Origin: Sphaeroforma sirkka
Lineage: Eukaryota; Opisthokonta; Ichthyosporea; Ichthyophonida
Length of the DNA stretch: 32,500 nucleotides
Assembly: GCA_001586965.3 (NCBI GenBank)
Contig: LUCW03000050.1
Span: forward strand, 1-32,500
Direction: 5' to 3'
Each line of letters begins with the position of its first letter. Position 1 is the stretch's first letter. Positions 9,492 to 19,029 of the stretch are shown here, piece by piece. Below the pieces are notes generated by a model that was not told the origin of the DNA, did no database searches, and worked only from the letters and a program-made list of their open reading frames with translations. Made by a program: the position numbers and the translations under genes.

Positions 9492-9847
9492 AGCTGCTGA
9501 AGTTACGAAGACTGGTGACGATATGTCAAAAAAAAATCGGTTTATTTACAACATGAGCCAAACAATGCAACACAAAAATCACAGAAATTCTAGCAAGTCA
9601 AAATCGAGGAAAACTAGCTGTTGAAGTTACGAAGACTGGTGACGATATGTCCGAAGAATCGTGTTACAAAATATTTGCAACATGAGCCAAACAATGCAAC
9701 ACAAAAATCACAGAAATTCTAGCAAGGGGAAACTAGCTGCTGAAGCTACGAAGACTGGTGACGATATGTCCCAAAAAAAACCCCTGTGGAAAAATGTTTG
9801 CAACATGAGCCAGACAATGCAACAGTCAAAATCGAGGGGAATTGCGC
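9492..9847. repeat. Tandem repeat, ~120-bp unit, three copies
   Basis: Units start at 9492, 9616 and 9735 (periods 124 and 119). Each holds AAGACTGGTGACGATATGTC, an A-rich run of variable length and sequence, then AACATGAGCCA(A/G)ACAATGC; the first two also share an AATCACAGAAATTCTAGCAAG tail. All three stay open in a plus-strand frame (TKTGDDMS ... NMSQTMQ), but the variable A-runs shift the frame between units, so coding is unlikely. The array starts where the homology of copia B ends. Confidence 0.85.
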
Positions 9848-9879
9848 AAAATAAATAAATACATATAGACACATCTCGA

Positions 9880-11600
9880 TTGACGATTGATCCTCGTGGC
9901 AAAAAAAGAATCAAAAATTTGTTTCGTCGACGCAGACTCCCTCCTGCTCCTCAAAGCTCTTATTCGGCTACTCCTAGACCATCTCCTACCAGTGTTTTAT
10001 CTAGATCCCGTCTCCGCCTGTTTCAAATAGCGCAGAACTCTCACTGCATTTTACCAATAGCTTAGACCTCACATCTCATTCTTTCTCCACCACTGTGGCG
10101 ATTATACAAGCCTGTAATGAGTACCATCGTAATAATGGGAACAGAAGCAGGAAAACTACGCGTAGAATGACGGCAAAATACAGCATCACCTTAACACGGA
10201 CCAGATACAAAACTTCGCTACCCAGCGACAGCTCCGTTCGCGTGATGTTAAATTCATACCGACGAGCTACCAGCGCCGGATGTGATAACCACTGTACATG
10301 CACCGCCATACGTTATACCCGCCAAGTGGTACGACTTAGACTCCTCTAATGCTGCCTCGGTCCCTCACGTCTCTACTGCACTATCCCCTGTTGCTACCGA
10401 TCCTGCACTAACCATCATCGCTCCTGTACCTATTCTACTACTCCCCACTGCAATGTATGTACCTCAGTCGTATATTACGCTGACATCTTTCTTGACCACA
10501 GCCCTCTCCGACACAGACCACACCTCCGGGTATCACTTCAACAAGGCTCACTCCGCCATTCACTCCCAGCACTACGATGGAACTACCGCTTCTCATGCGT
10601 TCGATACTTCTATTAGTATAATTTTTCAATACACTACTCACAAAGCGCTCAACATCGACTTCCAGGGAGATCTCGATGATTATTGTCGCCAACGTTCCCA
10701 GCCCACGCTCGCCGAACAAAGTCCTCTTCCACCCCCTGCGCACGTACCTATTAATGCCATGTCCACCACGGCCCATGACGGTTCCTACCATTCTGATACC
10801 AATTTTCCTTCTGACTCCCTTCGGTCTCCGTGCTCTACTGATTCCCACTTCTTAGATACGGTCCTTGACGACGGCATCAACTCGCCTCAACATATTTTTT
10901 TCTCGACTTGCTTGATTCCTCTCTTGACAACGGACTCTATTCTCTGGAAGATCTCAGCGACTATACAGCTGAATACGACCTCCCTCATCCAGAGTTTCCG
11001 TACGTTTGCTCTGCGACCACTGATGACATCACAGCGATTACACCTATACAGTTATTCACCCTCCGTGAAACTACCTTCCTCGAAGTGTGAAGCAAGCCTG
11101 CAAATGACCGACCTGGCCTCAATGAGAAGCGGCAAGTGCGATAGAACGCGCGGCCCATATCAAGAGTCCTAATGTTTCCGTCCCCGCTATCACACGCATC
11201 TTCCACTCAAATTACGTGTTGACCAGGAAACATGACGAGAACGGAACCCTCACGATCTTTAAAGTACGAATGATCACGCCAGTGCTGTCCAACAGTGGTA
11301 CTGAACCTGCTATCGTGAAACCTATGCACCGACAGCACCTACCACTACCCTTCGCATCATGTCACGGACTGCCAGCATCCGACAAAAATTTTACCATTTC
11401 GACCTCCATACGGTAATTTTGTATTCCAAGTTCGACGTTCCTGTTTTTATGCACTTCCCAGCTGGTAATGTGGAGCTAGGTTACTATCTCCCAGGGGTAC
11501 ATCCTACGCCCGAAATGCGACCTATATAGCCTTCGTCAAGTTGGATATTCGAACCTTTCGGGCGTTGTTCGTGCCCGCCTATTCTCAGTATTTTCTCAAT
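9880..11600 (+). pseudogene. Old copia remnant C: integrase-RT linker and RT N-terminus
   Basis: 10282-11172 is an open frame of 296 residues, rich in Pro, Ser, Thr and Asp with no fold, like the variable linker between integrase and RT in Ty1/copia. Just after it, in other frames, come RT signatures: YVLTRKHDENGTLTIFKVRM (about 11212-11271), equal to the 'WVFK.K.D.NG...K.KARL' block, and FDLHTVILYSKFDVPVFMHF near 11397-11456, equal to 'QMDVKTAFL.G.L...IYM..P'. The frame changes several times and no further RT follows. It is a different copia family from A: its sequence and GC content differ. Confidence 0.55.
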
Positions 11601-11639
11601 CCCCTTGAGAATATTCTTGATGAAGACGAACATAGGTGG

Positions 11640-12349
11640 GCAATTACACCACGTTGATCAGCACGTAATAGATCAGCACGCAATTAATCAGCACCAACAA
11701 CACCTGGTCAATCATCATCAACAACACCTGGTCAATCATCATCAACAACACCTGGTCAATTATCAATTAAAAACACCTGGACAATCATCATCATCAACAC
11801 CTGGTCAATCAGTATCAACAAAACCAGGTCAATCTGAATCAACTTCTAGTCAATCAACACCAGGTCAATCATCTCAGAATGGCACCGTAGCACTTGTGCC
11901 TGAGTTATCAAACGAGTTCAGGAAACCCATGAATCCCAAATTATTTGCCGTCTGTACGACCATGAACGTTGTAGGGTAGTAAAAGTATTCTTGGACATAG
12001 GACCCACTAGCGTGAGTCCCACAGGAATGTTTCGTCATCAAGGTGATTGATATCAAGTGAACAACAAGACCGTAACACCGATGGAAACAGTGACACCAAC
12101 AAAGGAAGCAGTGACACCAACAAAGGAAACAGATCCCGAGGTTATCAATTGGGTCCCAATTGGAGTGCTACATTCCACCTTGTCATATGCAGATAAGGAG
12201 CGTAATATACATTCACTTTGATAATACAGATGGTAAGCCTGCCGAATATGTGACAAAAATTCGCTACCCAAATATAAGTTGGCCCCCACCCACGCCATAG
12301 GTGAACTATTAAGACATTGTAGATAATTAAAGCTAGATAATTCACTCAA
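11640..12349 (+). repeat. Short-period repeats encoding STPGQS and VTPTKE units
   Basis: Between 11690 and 11875 a unit of about 21 bp, CAACACCTGGTCAATCATCAT, recurs with drift. In one frame it reads Ser-Thr-Pro-Gly-Gln-Ser; the frame slips near 11765, before which the same DNA reads QQHLVNHH. At 12066-12135 a second unit GTGACACCAACAAAGGAA reads VTPTKE. In between, a plus frame (about 11897-12050) contains RVVKVFLDIGPTSVSPTGMF. These look like a decayed low-complexity coding region, but I cannot assign it to an element or host gene. Minus-strand frames over the same interval are also open. Confidence 0.5.
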
Positions 12350-12511
12350 GTATAGTATTTTCCTTTTAAATGACTTTTGGCGACATCATCTCTTCCATAC
12401 TCACCCTAAGAGAACATGGCTGAGTGGTTTTTCAGATGCGCCCAAAGGGTTTCCTGTGGTCATCTGTTTGACAGGCCAATTCCAAGTTAAGTCTACAGTT
12501 GCTCACATTTG

Positions 12512-12516
12512 CCACC
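12512..12516. other. Target-site duplication, left copy (CCACC)
   Basis: CCACC directly abuts the TG of the 5' LTR and matches exactly the five bases after the CA of the 3' LTR. Five base pairs is the usual size for Ty1/copia integrases. Confidence 0.9.
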
Positions 12517-13008
12517 TGAGAGACTACAGGTCTCAGGTCAGATTTTACAGCAAGAAACCCTCTTTGATTTATGGAAGTCATCAGTCAGCTCACTCCCGAG
12601 AGCTAAGTCATCAGAGTTAGCTCACATCCGAGAGCTAATCAAGTTGCTCAAATTACTCTCAAGAGTTGAGTTATCACTTAACCGACTTCTGAGAGCAGAT
12701 TAAGTTTCTCAACCGATTCCCGAGAGTGGATTAATCCTGTCAACCGCAACATTCTATTAATAGCTGCGGTTCTATGTGAGTCACAACATATGCGGAAAGG
12801 CATCATGTGATCAGCGTGAGATTTAGCTGCAGAGAAGTTGAAATAGAAAAGCATCGAAGTGTTAAAGTATTCTGCATAAGGTTTATTCTGGTCAGCCCAA
12901 GCGGCTGAACACTAGGACAAACATCTTAGGTACAAAATCAAAGGTGAGATCAGAAATAAATATATATATTTGCACTTTATTTAAAGTCTGCTACATTTTA
13001 CTCTAACA
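12517..13008 (+). repeat. 5' LTR of copia A
   Basis: It starts TGAGAGACTACAGG and ends CTCTAACA. It carries two 32-bp tandem blocks with CCGAGAGC cores near 12575-12640. Compared with the 3' LTR it lacks 24 bp at about 12884, where a dyad should be, and its TATA box reads TACAAAA (12931-12937). AATAAA is at 12955-12960. Loss of the dyad and TATA suggests that this promoter is weakened. Confidence 0.95.
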
Positions 13009-13042
13009 ACTTATCAGGTCACTCTGATCTCGCGCTATCAAT
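13009..13042 (+). other. Short leader and primer-binding region of copia A
   Basis: Only 34 nt separate the LTR from the gag ATG. The sequence ACTTATCAGGTCACTCTGAT does not begin with TGG, so it is not complementary to a CCA-ended tRNA. Copia elements such as Drosophila copia prime with an internal tRNA fragment, which would fit; the tRNA cannot be named from here. Confidence 0.4.
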
Positions 13043-13760
13043 ATGCCTACTGTGAACTCGAAGGATATTAAGACCACCACTACTCTCGAATCGAAGGTCG
13101 ACTGGCTTCCTTGGAAAACCCAGACAATTCTATCCGTGAATTGTGAAGGAATCCCAACAATATTGACCGATCCGACCCCGTCTAGAGGCAACCGATGGAC
13201 ACCCAAGGAAATCGCTGAGGTATATCGGATTATCAACCATACCTTATCTCCACTGCTGCAAACGGAGATCAGCCAATTCATTGATAAGCCGTGGGAAGCT
13301 TTTGCCGCACTGAAACGCAAGTTTGAAACCCTGACCGAAGATATATCCAGACATTAGAAGGAAAACTGAACCGCATCACGCAAGAACGGAACGAATCTTA
13401 CGCCAGCCTTATCAGTCGTCTCAACACGACATATGTGAAATTCAAAAACGCCGGAGGTACGAAGTCTAACAACAGCCTATGCGCTATTCTACGGCAGGCT
13501 ATGAACGACGAGAATCAGACTGTTAAGATTACCCTAAAGACACCCGCTATGATGGCCATGTCGTATGATGAGCTCACCACGTATCTCATCGCATTGGATC
13601 CAGATGAAAGTGACCCATCAACCATTGTGCACGATTTGCATATAGCTATATCGACAGAAAATTGTGCATTCTGCAATAATCGTGGGCATTCCATTGGGTA
13701 ATGCCATAAGCTACAAGCACTAATCAAATCATGCGTTGCTGGTAACCCATATAATCAGGG
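13043..13760 (+). pseudogene. copia A gag (capsid/nucleocapsid), frameshifted
   Basis: The first frame (13043-13357, 104 residues) has WLPWKTQTIL, close to the usual 'W..W...I...L' start of copia gag, and KPWEAFAALKRKFET. A frameshift near 13340 moves the rest into the pol frame: ERNESYASLISRLN, then a helical region, then the nucleocapsid zinc knuckle. The knuckle is at 13663-13704, Cys-x2-Cys-x4-His-x4-Cys, but a TAA (13699-13701) occupies the residue just before the last Cys. Gag packages the RNA into virus-like particles; this copy cannot make a full one. Confidence 0.75.
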
Positions 13761-14109
13761 TCGTGACCACGACGGCCGTAAACGTTACGATCGACGGATT
13801 GACAAATCTGGTCCTCGTCATGACATGAGAGATTTAAGTCCAAGAACAATAACAAGCATCGCCGACCTGATTCGAATCGCGACTACCGTACTCGTGTGGA
13901 ACAGTACAACAGAAACAACAGCTACCAATACCGCTACGATAATCACGATGATCAGGACCGACAGGACTATAGACGCGACTACGACGATGGTATATATTCA
14001 CGAGATACCCAACGAGCACAAGACATGAACAGAACATACAGATCCCAGAGCAATCGACGCCAATCTCAGGAAGGCAGACAAGACAAAGCTATGTCAGCAC
14101 AAGTATCTG
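13702..14109 (+). pseudogene. copia A gag-protease spacer, Arg/Asn/Asp-rich
   Basis: After the zinc knuckle comes a polar region. The frame starting at 13896 is strongly enriched in Asn, Arg, Asp, Tyr and Gln (for example YNRNNSYQYRYDNHDDQD) and is probably the original one, which implies a shift out of and back into the pol frame between about 13850 and 14135. Such basic, disordered spacers are common between gag and protease in copia elements. Confidence 0.5.
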
Positions 14110-15429
14110 ATGCAGATTGCATTCTCCACAATTAACTTTACAGTCGACAACAAGGACGTGAATGATCAGTCAGATAGAGAGTCCAGAGGTGGATACAGAC
14201 TAGCTTGCGACAGTTGCGCCACCATACACGTACTTCCCTATAAGTACTACACACATCACCTCGTCAGCAACATGCGCATTAATGACCGGTATGCGCTCGA
14301 AGTAGCTGATGGTACAATCATATATCCGAAGTATGTGGCTCAGCTAGGAATCTTGGGGAATGTACTCATTGATACAACATTTAAAACTGTCTTACTAAGT
14401 ATCAGCCTACTCTCAGCGCGATACTACTCATTTGAATTCACCAATAACATGATGTACATATTACTACCAAGTTTCAAAACCATAACAGTACATGAAAAGC
14501 ACAAAATATATTGTGTACACATCGACGACATAGCTATGACTACAGTGGAACCATCGCTGGAGAAAGCCAACCAGATTTCATGGCACAACAGGCTCGCGCA
14601 CCCCAGCTACGTCCCAAAAGATTTACCATACATAAGGCAACCAGATGAACGATGCAAAGCATGCACTATTGCTAAGAAGAAGAACAAGAATACAAACAAA
14701 GAACGACAGCACGAACCTACTTCAGAGCCTCTCGAGTTAGTCTTCGTGGACATAATAGGACCGTTCGTAACGTCAATAGGATCCAACACCCACTCTGTAT
14801 CAATCATAGACGATTTTTCTAGTATGGCCAAATAGTATCCGATCCGCGATCTGAAAGCGACAACAATTTTGGATGGTATGTTACACACCTTCGATGAATG
14901 GCACATCTTAAGTCATCGCCGAGTTCAGTGCATACAAATGGATCGAGGCTCACAGTTTATAGCAAACGTAACGAGGCGCATGCTTGTGTATTTGGGATAC
15001 TGCTCAAGGTACGCACCTACGGCCACACCACAATACCATGGCATGGTAGAGAGACTCCATGGTACACTGGTCCCTAGAATGCTTGCACAACTGAAGTATG
15101 CACGTCTACCGACTACAATGTGGGCTGAATCACTGATTCAAACCACCAACATATACAATGCTATACCCACCAACGAGAAGAGCTCATCCCCATACGAGAA
15201 GTTTACAGGATACGCATTTCCGATAGATATGTTCAGAACATTCGGGTGTCACATCGTATACAAGAACCGTGATCCACACGGCAAACTCGACGACAAAGCA
15301 CAGGATGGCATTCTTCTTGCGCAATCCTTGGACACAACACCGGACTCGTATCGTATATACTCACCACTGACCAAGCGTATAATACAAAGCCGAGACGTCT
15401 ATATATTCGAAGTTGAATTCTTTGTCTGA
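14110..15429 (+). pseudogene. copia A pol: protease and integrase, interrupted by TAG
   Basis: The protease active site reads CDSCATIHVLP (Asp at 14209-14211), where copia has Asp-Ser-Gly-Ala; the Gly-to-Cys change should harm it. The GAG-pre-integrase motif follows as WHNRLAHPSY with CKAC, the zinc-binding HHCC. The integrase core shows all three acids: ELVFVDIIGPF, QMDRGSQF (Asp at 14941) and GMVERLHGTL (Glu at 15049). A TAG at 14833-14835 cuts the core between the first two acids. The C-terminal part holds YNAIPT, SPYEKFTG and FRTFGC, all typical of copia. The block ends with TGA at 15427, with another stop at 15439. Confidence 0.85.
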
Positions 15430-15441
15430 GAATACAACTAA

Positions 15442-17502
15442 TGTACAACCGCTATCGCACCACCTGACACTACGAACAGTAGTACACTCCTCCAAATCGA
15501 GAATGGCGATTTCCAAATAGACGCAAGGACAACATCGACAACAGAAGATATGCTTAGCCAACAAGCCCAGCCAACTGTGACGCACAATTCAAGCAACCCA
15601 GAACAACTACAGATAACTTCATCGTCAACACAACAACCTGCTGAGAGCGAAGTACATACTGTCGAGTCGGAGGCTGCTGCAGCGACTACCAAAGCACAAC
15701 ATGATCTCGAAGCAACCATAGCTAGAAGAACGGCAGAAGGTCGCCAAGTCTCTCGAGAACTGCGGGACCTCGCGATAGATGATAATAATGTCGACTGCTA
15801 TCACGATAGCTGTCGTAAGAGACGAACTCCTAGCAATACACACACTGTCAATTCAGCAACTGCAGCAATGGAACCGAAAACATACAAAGGTATATATGAG
15901 ATGCCAAACGCAGCCGATTGGGAGGAATCAGCACGTTCGGAGATGGAGAGCTTAGTAATACAGCGCAAGGCATTCACTCTGGTTGACAACAAACCGCGAG
16001 AGAAATCATTATTTCCCCCTCGATGGGTCTTCAAGGCAAAAACGGATGAATCAGGACAAGTCACACGACTCAAATCACGTCTGAACGTAGCAGCATTCAA
16101 TGCAAAACAGGGAGTTGATTGCGATGAAAGCTATGCCCCAGTAGTAGCCAAGGAAACACTCAGAATCTGTCTAGCTCTAATGGCAGATTATGACATGGAC
16201 ATTCGACAATAAGATACACCCTCGGCCTACCTCACTCAAGAATTGGATACCCCTAGCTACATGCGAGTGCCGCAAGGATACGATCTCATCGAACATCTAT
16301 TGGACCCGTCACAGAGAAAACTATACGAAAGGCACAAGCAAGGAGACACAAAGGTTGGATGTCGAGTTGACTGTTGCGTATGCGGTCTACCACCTAGCAG
16401 ACACTACTGGTTTAAAGCTATCCATCGATTTGCTATACAGCACAGTTATAAACAAGCATAATCGTATGGAGCACTGTTCATCAAACAAACACACAGTGGA
16501 TTTTGTTTCATTATTGTACACGTAGATGACAAAATTTCAGCATGCCAGAGTAAGACCGACGGACAGAAACTAGCTAACGCAATGAAAGGCGAATGGAACA
16601 CTGTTGATATGGGGCTACCGTTATGGTTTCTCAAGTGCCAAGTGGAAATACACCCTGGAAGAGTACGTCTCCATCAACGACGGTACCTAAGAGAAATATC
16701 GCAGGAATGGGGGTTGATAGACTGTAAACCAGCATGGGTACCAATTCTAGAATCGGACTACGAAGTAACAGACAAACATGCATATCTCCCGAAAAAGGCG
16801 GCAAGCTCAGACGTCCCAACAATAACACAATACAACAAGTTAGTGGGTCAGCTACGATACCTTGTAGATCAAACACGAGTGGATATATGCTTTGCAATTT
16901 CGATTCTAAGTCTCTATCTGATAGCACTTCAGTGCCACCACTTCAGAGGTGCCAAGCGCTGTTTGAAGTATCTCGCTGGTACTCAGGACTTCGGACTCGA
17001 ATACACGAGCAAAGAACCATGCATTCTCTATCTGAGTGCAGAAAGTAGCTTTGCTAGCGATGACACAACAAGACGATCCACCACCGGGCGAGTGGGCATT
17101 ATAACAGGTGCACCATTCATGTGGGGAACAAACTTACAACGATTAGTAACAACGTCTACAGCAGAGGCAGAATACATAGCACAATCTGATACAGCCAAAG
17201 ACGCGGTATGGGCTAAGAATCTCCTCACAGAATTCGGCATTCCGCTCGTAGAACCCACCACAATAGAACAGAACAACAAGTCAGCAATACTGATGGGAAA
17301 TGGTATCACAAAATCCCACCGTACAAAACATGTCGATCTACGATATCATCACATCAGGGAACTCACATCGAACAACACCATCAAGCTAAAATACATACCA
17401 TCAGAACAGATACTCAGTGATTTCTTCACGAAGTCACTCAGCCGACAGAAGTTTACCGACATACGCGACAGACTAATGACTCGCATGCCAGTATCAACAT
17501 AG
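15442..17502 (+). pseudogene. copia A pol: linker, reverse transcriptase and RNase H
   Basis: After a Thr/Gln/Ser-rich linker, RT begins with NAADWEESARSEMESLV and PRWVFKAKTDESGQVTRLKS. A TAA at 16210-16212 stands where copia has a hydrophobic residue in 'QxDVxxAFL' (here the next residues are DTPSAYL), and a TAA at 16459 follows the YGLKQ-like region. The catalytic box is HVDD (16519-16530), normally YVDD. RNase H has RRSTTGRVG, STAEAEYIA and TKHVDLRYHHIRE, but its first acidic residue is lost: LSAESSFAS stands where SDADxAG is expected. The frame ends TAG at 17500-17502. Confidence 0.85.
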
Positions 17503-18440
17503 TTCAATTTATAATAAAGGTAAGTATTTTAAGGTAAGCAGGTGTCAAATTTCTATCTCTGATTGCAAAATACACAGATATATCGTACCTTGTAAAATGA
17601 ATGTGTACAAACTGTTTGTATCATATGTAAAAATGAAATTACAAGTATTGTACACGCAATATATAACTATATAGTTGTTCATATAATTGTTCCTATCGAT
17701 AGACGCCCAAGTATTTACTTGTGCGACTGTGTTTTGACATAAAATAGTCTGAAGTTAAGTTGAATCCGGCAGACAATTTGTATTCATCTATACACATATT
17801 ATTAGTAACTTACTGGTTCTTTTTAACTTTTATGCGTGATATCGTAAAAGTTGCATACCTGTGACAATTTGAATAGAACTTCACTCGCAGGATACAAACA
17901 AAATTGTGAATTTCGCAGCCCACAGGCCCTACAGGCCAGCAAAAGCTGGAAGTGAAGGCGAGCAATTACGCACAAGAGCATCGTACTGCAGTGGAGACAA
18001 ACAATTACGCACAAGAGCATCATCCTGCCTCAAACCAATCTGCCACAACGCAGAAGGAAGCTGTCCCCCAGCATCCACGCCACAGTCCACACCGATTCAG
18101 TAAGCAAAATGTATTTTTCAAGAAAATCTCGAGTATTTTTACCTGCGAAATTGTGATGCCTGTCCCCGTACAGAAGATTATCCACGCCAGTCGTGAAGCC
18201 TGTCACTGTACAGGAGATCGTCTACTCTTCAGAAAAGTCAACGTTTTCAACAATTTTCAGGAGACAATACTCAACGGCACCAATTCGTAAACATCTTCGC
18301 CAAATATACATTGGTTCAACGCTTAACGCCCAATCCATCTACAGAGTCAACAACTTCATAATCCAGGTCTTGAGTCTTCAACCTCCATTAATGTTCAGTT
18401 TCCAATTTTCAGCCTTCAGACTTCAGCCCCTTTTGATATT
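17503..18440 (+). other. Long 3' noncoding region of copia A
   Basis: About 940 bp lie between pol and the polypurine tract. The first 450 bp are AT-rich. 17963-18040 has a 39-bp tandem pair around CAATTACGCACAAGAGCATC. From 18035 the sequence is homologous to copia B. That part includes two copies of a CCTGTC...GTACAG unit (about 18158-18215). Small open frames over it are not kept as protein between A and B: most base differences change the residue, so this is probably RNA- or DNA-level conservation. Confidence 0.7.
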
Positions 18441-18449
18441 GAGGGGGAG
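18441..18449 (+). other. Polypurine tract of copia A
   Basis: GAGGGGGAG directly precedes the TG of the 3' LTR. This is the plus-strand primer site of copia reverse transcription. Confidence 0.9.
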
Positions 18450-18509
18450 TGAGAGACTACAGGTCTCAGGTCAGATTTTACAGCAAGAAACCCTCTTTGA
18501 TTTATGGAA

Positions 18510-18573
18510 GTCATCAGAGTCAGCTCACTCCCGAGAGCTAAGTCATCAGAGTTAGCTCACATCCGAGAGCTAA
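18510..18573 (+). promoter_or_regulatory. Tandem 32-bp U3 blocks with CCGAGAGC cores
   Basis: Each block runs GTCATCAGAGT(C/T)AGCTCAC and ends CCGAGAGCTAA. Further single CGAGAGC/CTGAGAGC motifs follow, so U3 is a cluster of similar short elements. The truncated LTR at 4580-4851 has one block only. An enhancer role is inference from position. Confidence 0.5.
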
Positions 18574-18819
18574 TCAAGTTGCTCAAATTACTCTCAAGAG
18601 TTGAGTTATCACTTAACCGACTTCTGAGAGCAGATTAAGTTTCTCAACCGATTCCCGAGAGTGGATTAATCCTGTCAACCGCAACATTCTATTAATAGCT
18701 GCGGTTCTATGTGAGTCACAACATATGCGGAAAGGCATCATATGATCAGCGTGAGATTTAGCTGCAGAATAGTTGAAATAGAAAAGCATCGAAGTGTTAA
18801 AGTATTCTGCATAAGGTTT

Positions 18820-18838
18820 CTCATACTGACCATATGAG
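18820..18838. promoter_or_regulatory. Dyad CTCATA-N7-TATGAG in the 3' LTR
   Basis: This 19-bp interrupted palindrome lies about 52 bp before the TATA box. The same dyad is in the LTR of copia B at 8777-8795. It is missing from the 5' LTR of A. Its position suits a binding site, but no factor can be named. Confidence 0.55.
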
Positions 18839-18967
18839 TTTTTACCCTGGCCAGCCCAAGCGGCTGAACACTAGCACAAACATCTTAGGTATAAAACCAA
18901 AGGTGAGGTCAGAAATAAATATATACATTTGCACTTTATTTAAAGTCTACTACATTGTACTCTAACA

Positions 18968-18972
18968 CCACC
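18968..18972. other. Target-site duplication, right copy (CCACC)
   Basis: Matches 12512-12516 exactly and follows the CA end of the 3' LTR. Confidence 0.9.
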
Positions 18973-19029
18973 AGCCAATAAGTTATCCGTAAATACATTT
19001 CACTTGCTGTACAATTTTGCGTAGATCAC

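Larger units (their letters stand above)
12517..18967 (+). mobile_element. Ty1/copia LTR retrotransposon A, structurally complete, coding-dead
   Basis: The element is 6451 bp with TG...CA LTRs of 492 and 518 bp, a polypurine tract, and a 5-bp target duplication on both sides. Internal order is gag with one zinc knuckle, protease, integrase, reverse transcriptase and RNase H, the copia order. Pol stays in a single frame from 14110 to 17502 but meets stops at 14833, 15427, 15439, 16210 and 16459; gag has a frameshift near 13340 and a stop at 13699. The two LTRs differ by roughly ten substitutions (about 2%) plus two indels, counted by eye. It has inserted into older repeat-rich DNA, possibly inside copia C. 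Confidence 0.95.
18450..18967 (+). repeat. 3' LTR of copia A
   Basis: It starts TGAGAGACTACAGG and ends CTCTAACA. Two tandem 32-bp blocks lie at 18510-18541 and 18542-18573. The dyad CTCATACTGACCATATGAG lies at 18820-18838, a TATA box (TATAAAA) at 18890-18896, and AATAAA at 18914-18919, so transcription should start around 18920 and poly(A) should be added shortly after. This LTR looks more complete than the 5' one. Confidence 0.95.

Noticed and set aside
10438..10848. 136-codon minus frame, Gly/Arg/Val-rich
   Set aside because: Shadow of the plus-strand Pro/Ser/Thr-rich copia linker.
13663..16461. Reading TAA/TAG as sense codons (altered genetic code) to rescue copia A
   Set aside because: p97 ends with TAA at the expected place and TGA also occurs among the copia stops; decay explains all.
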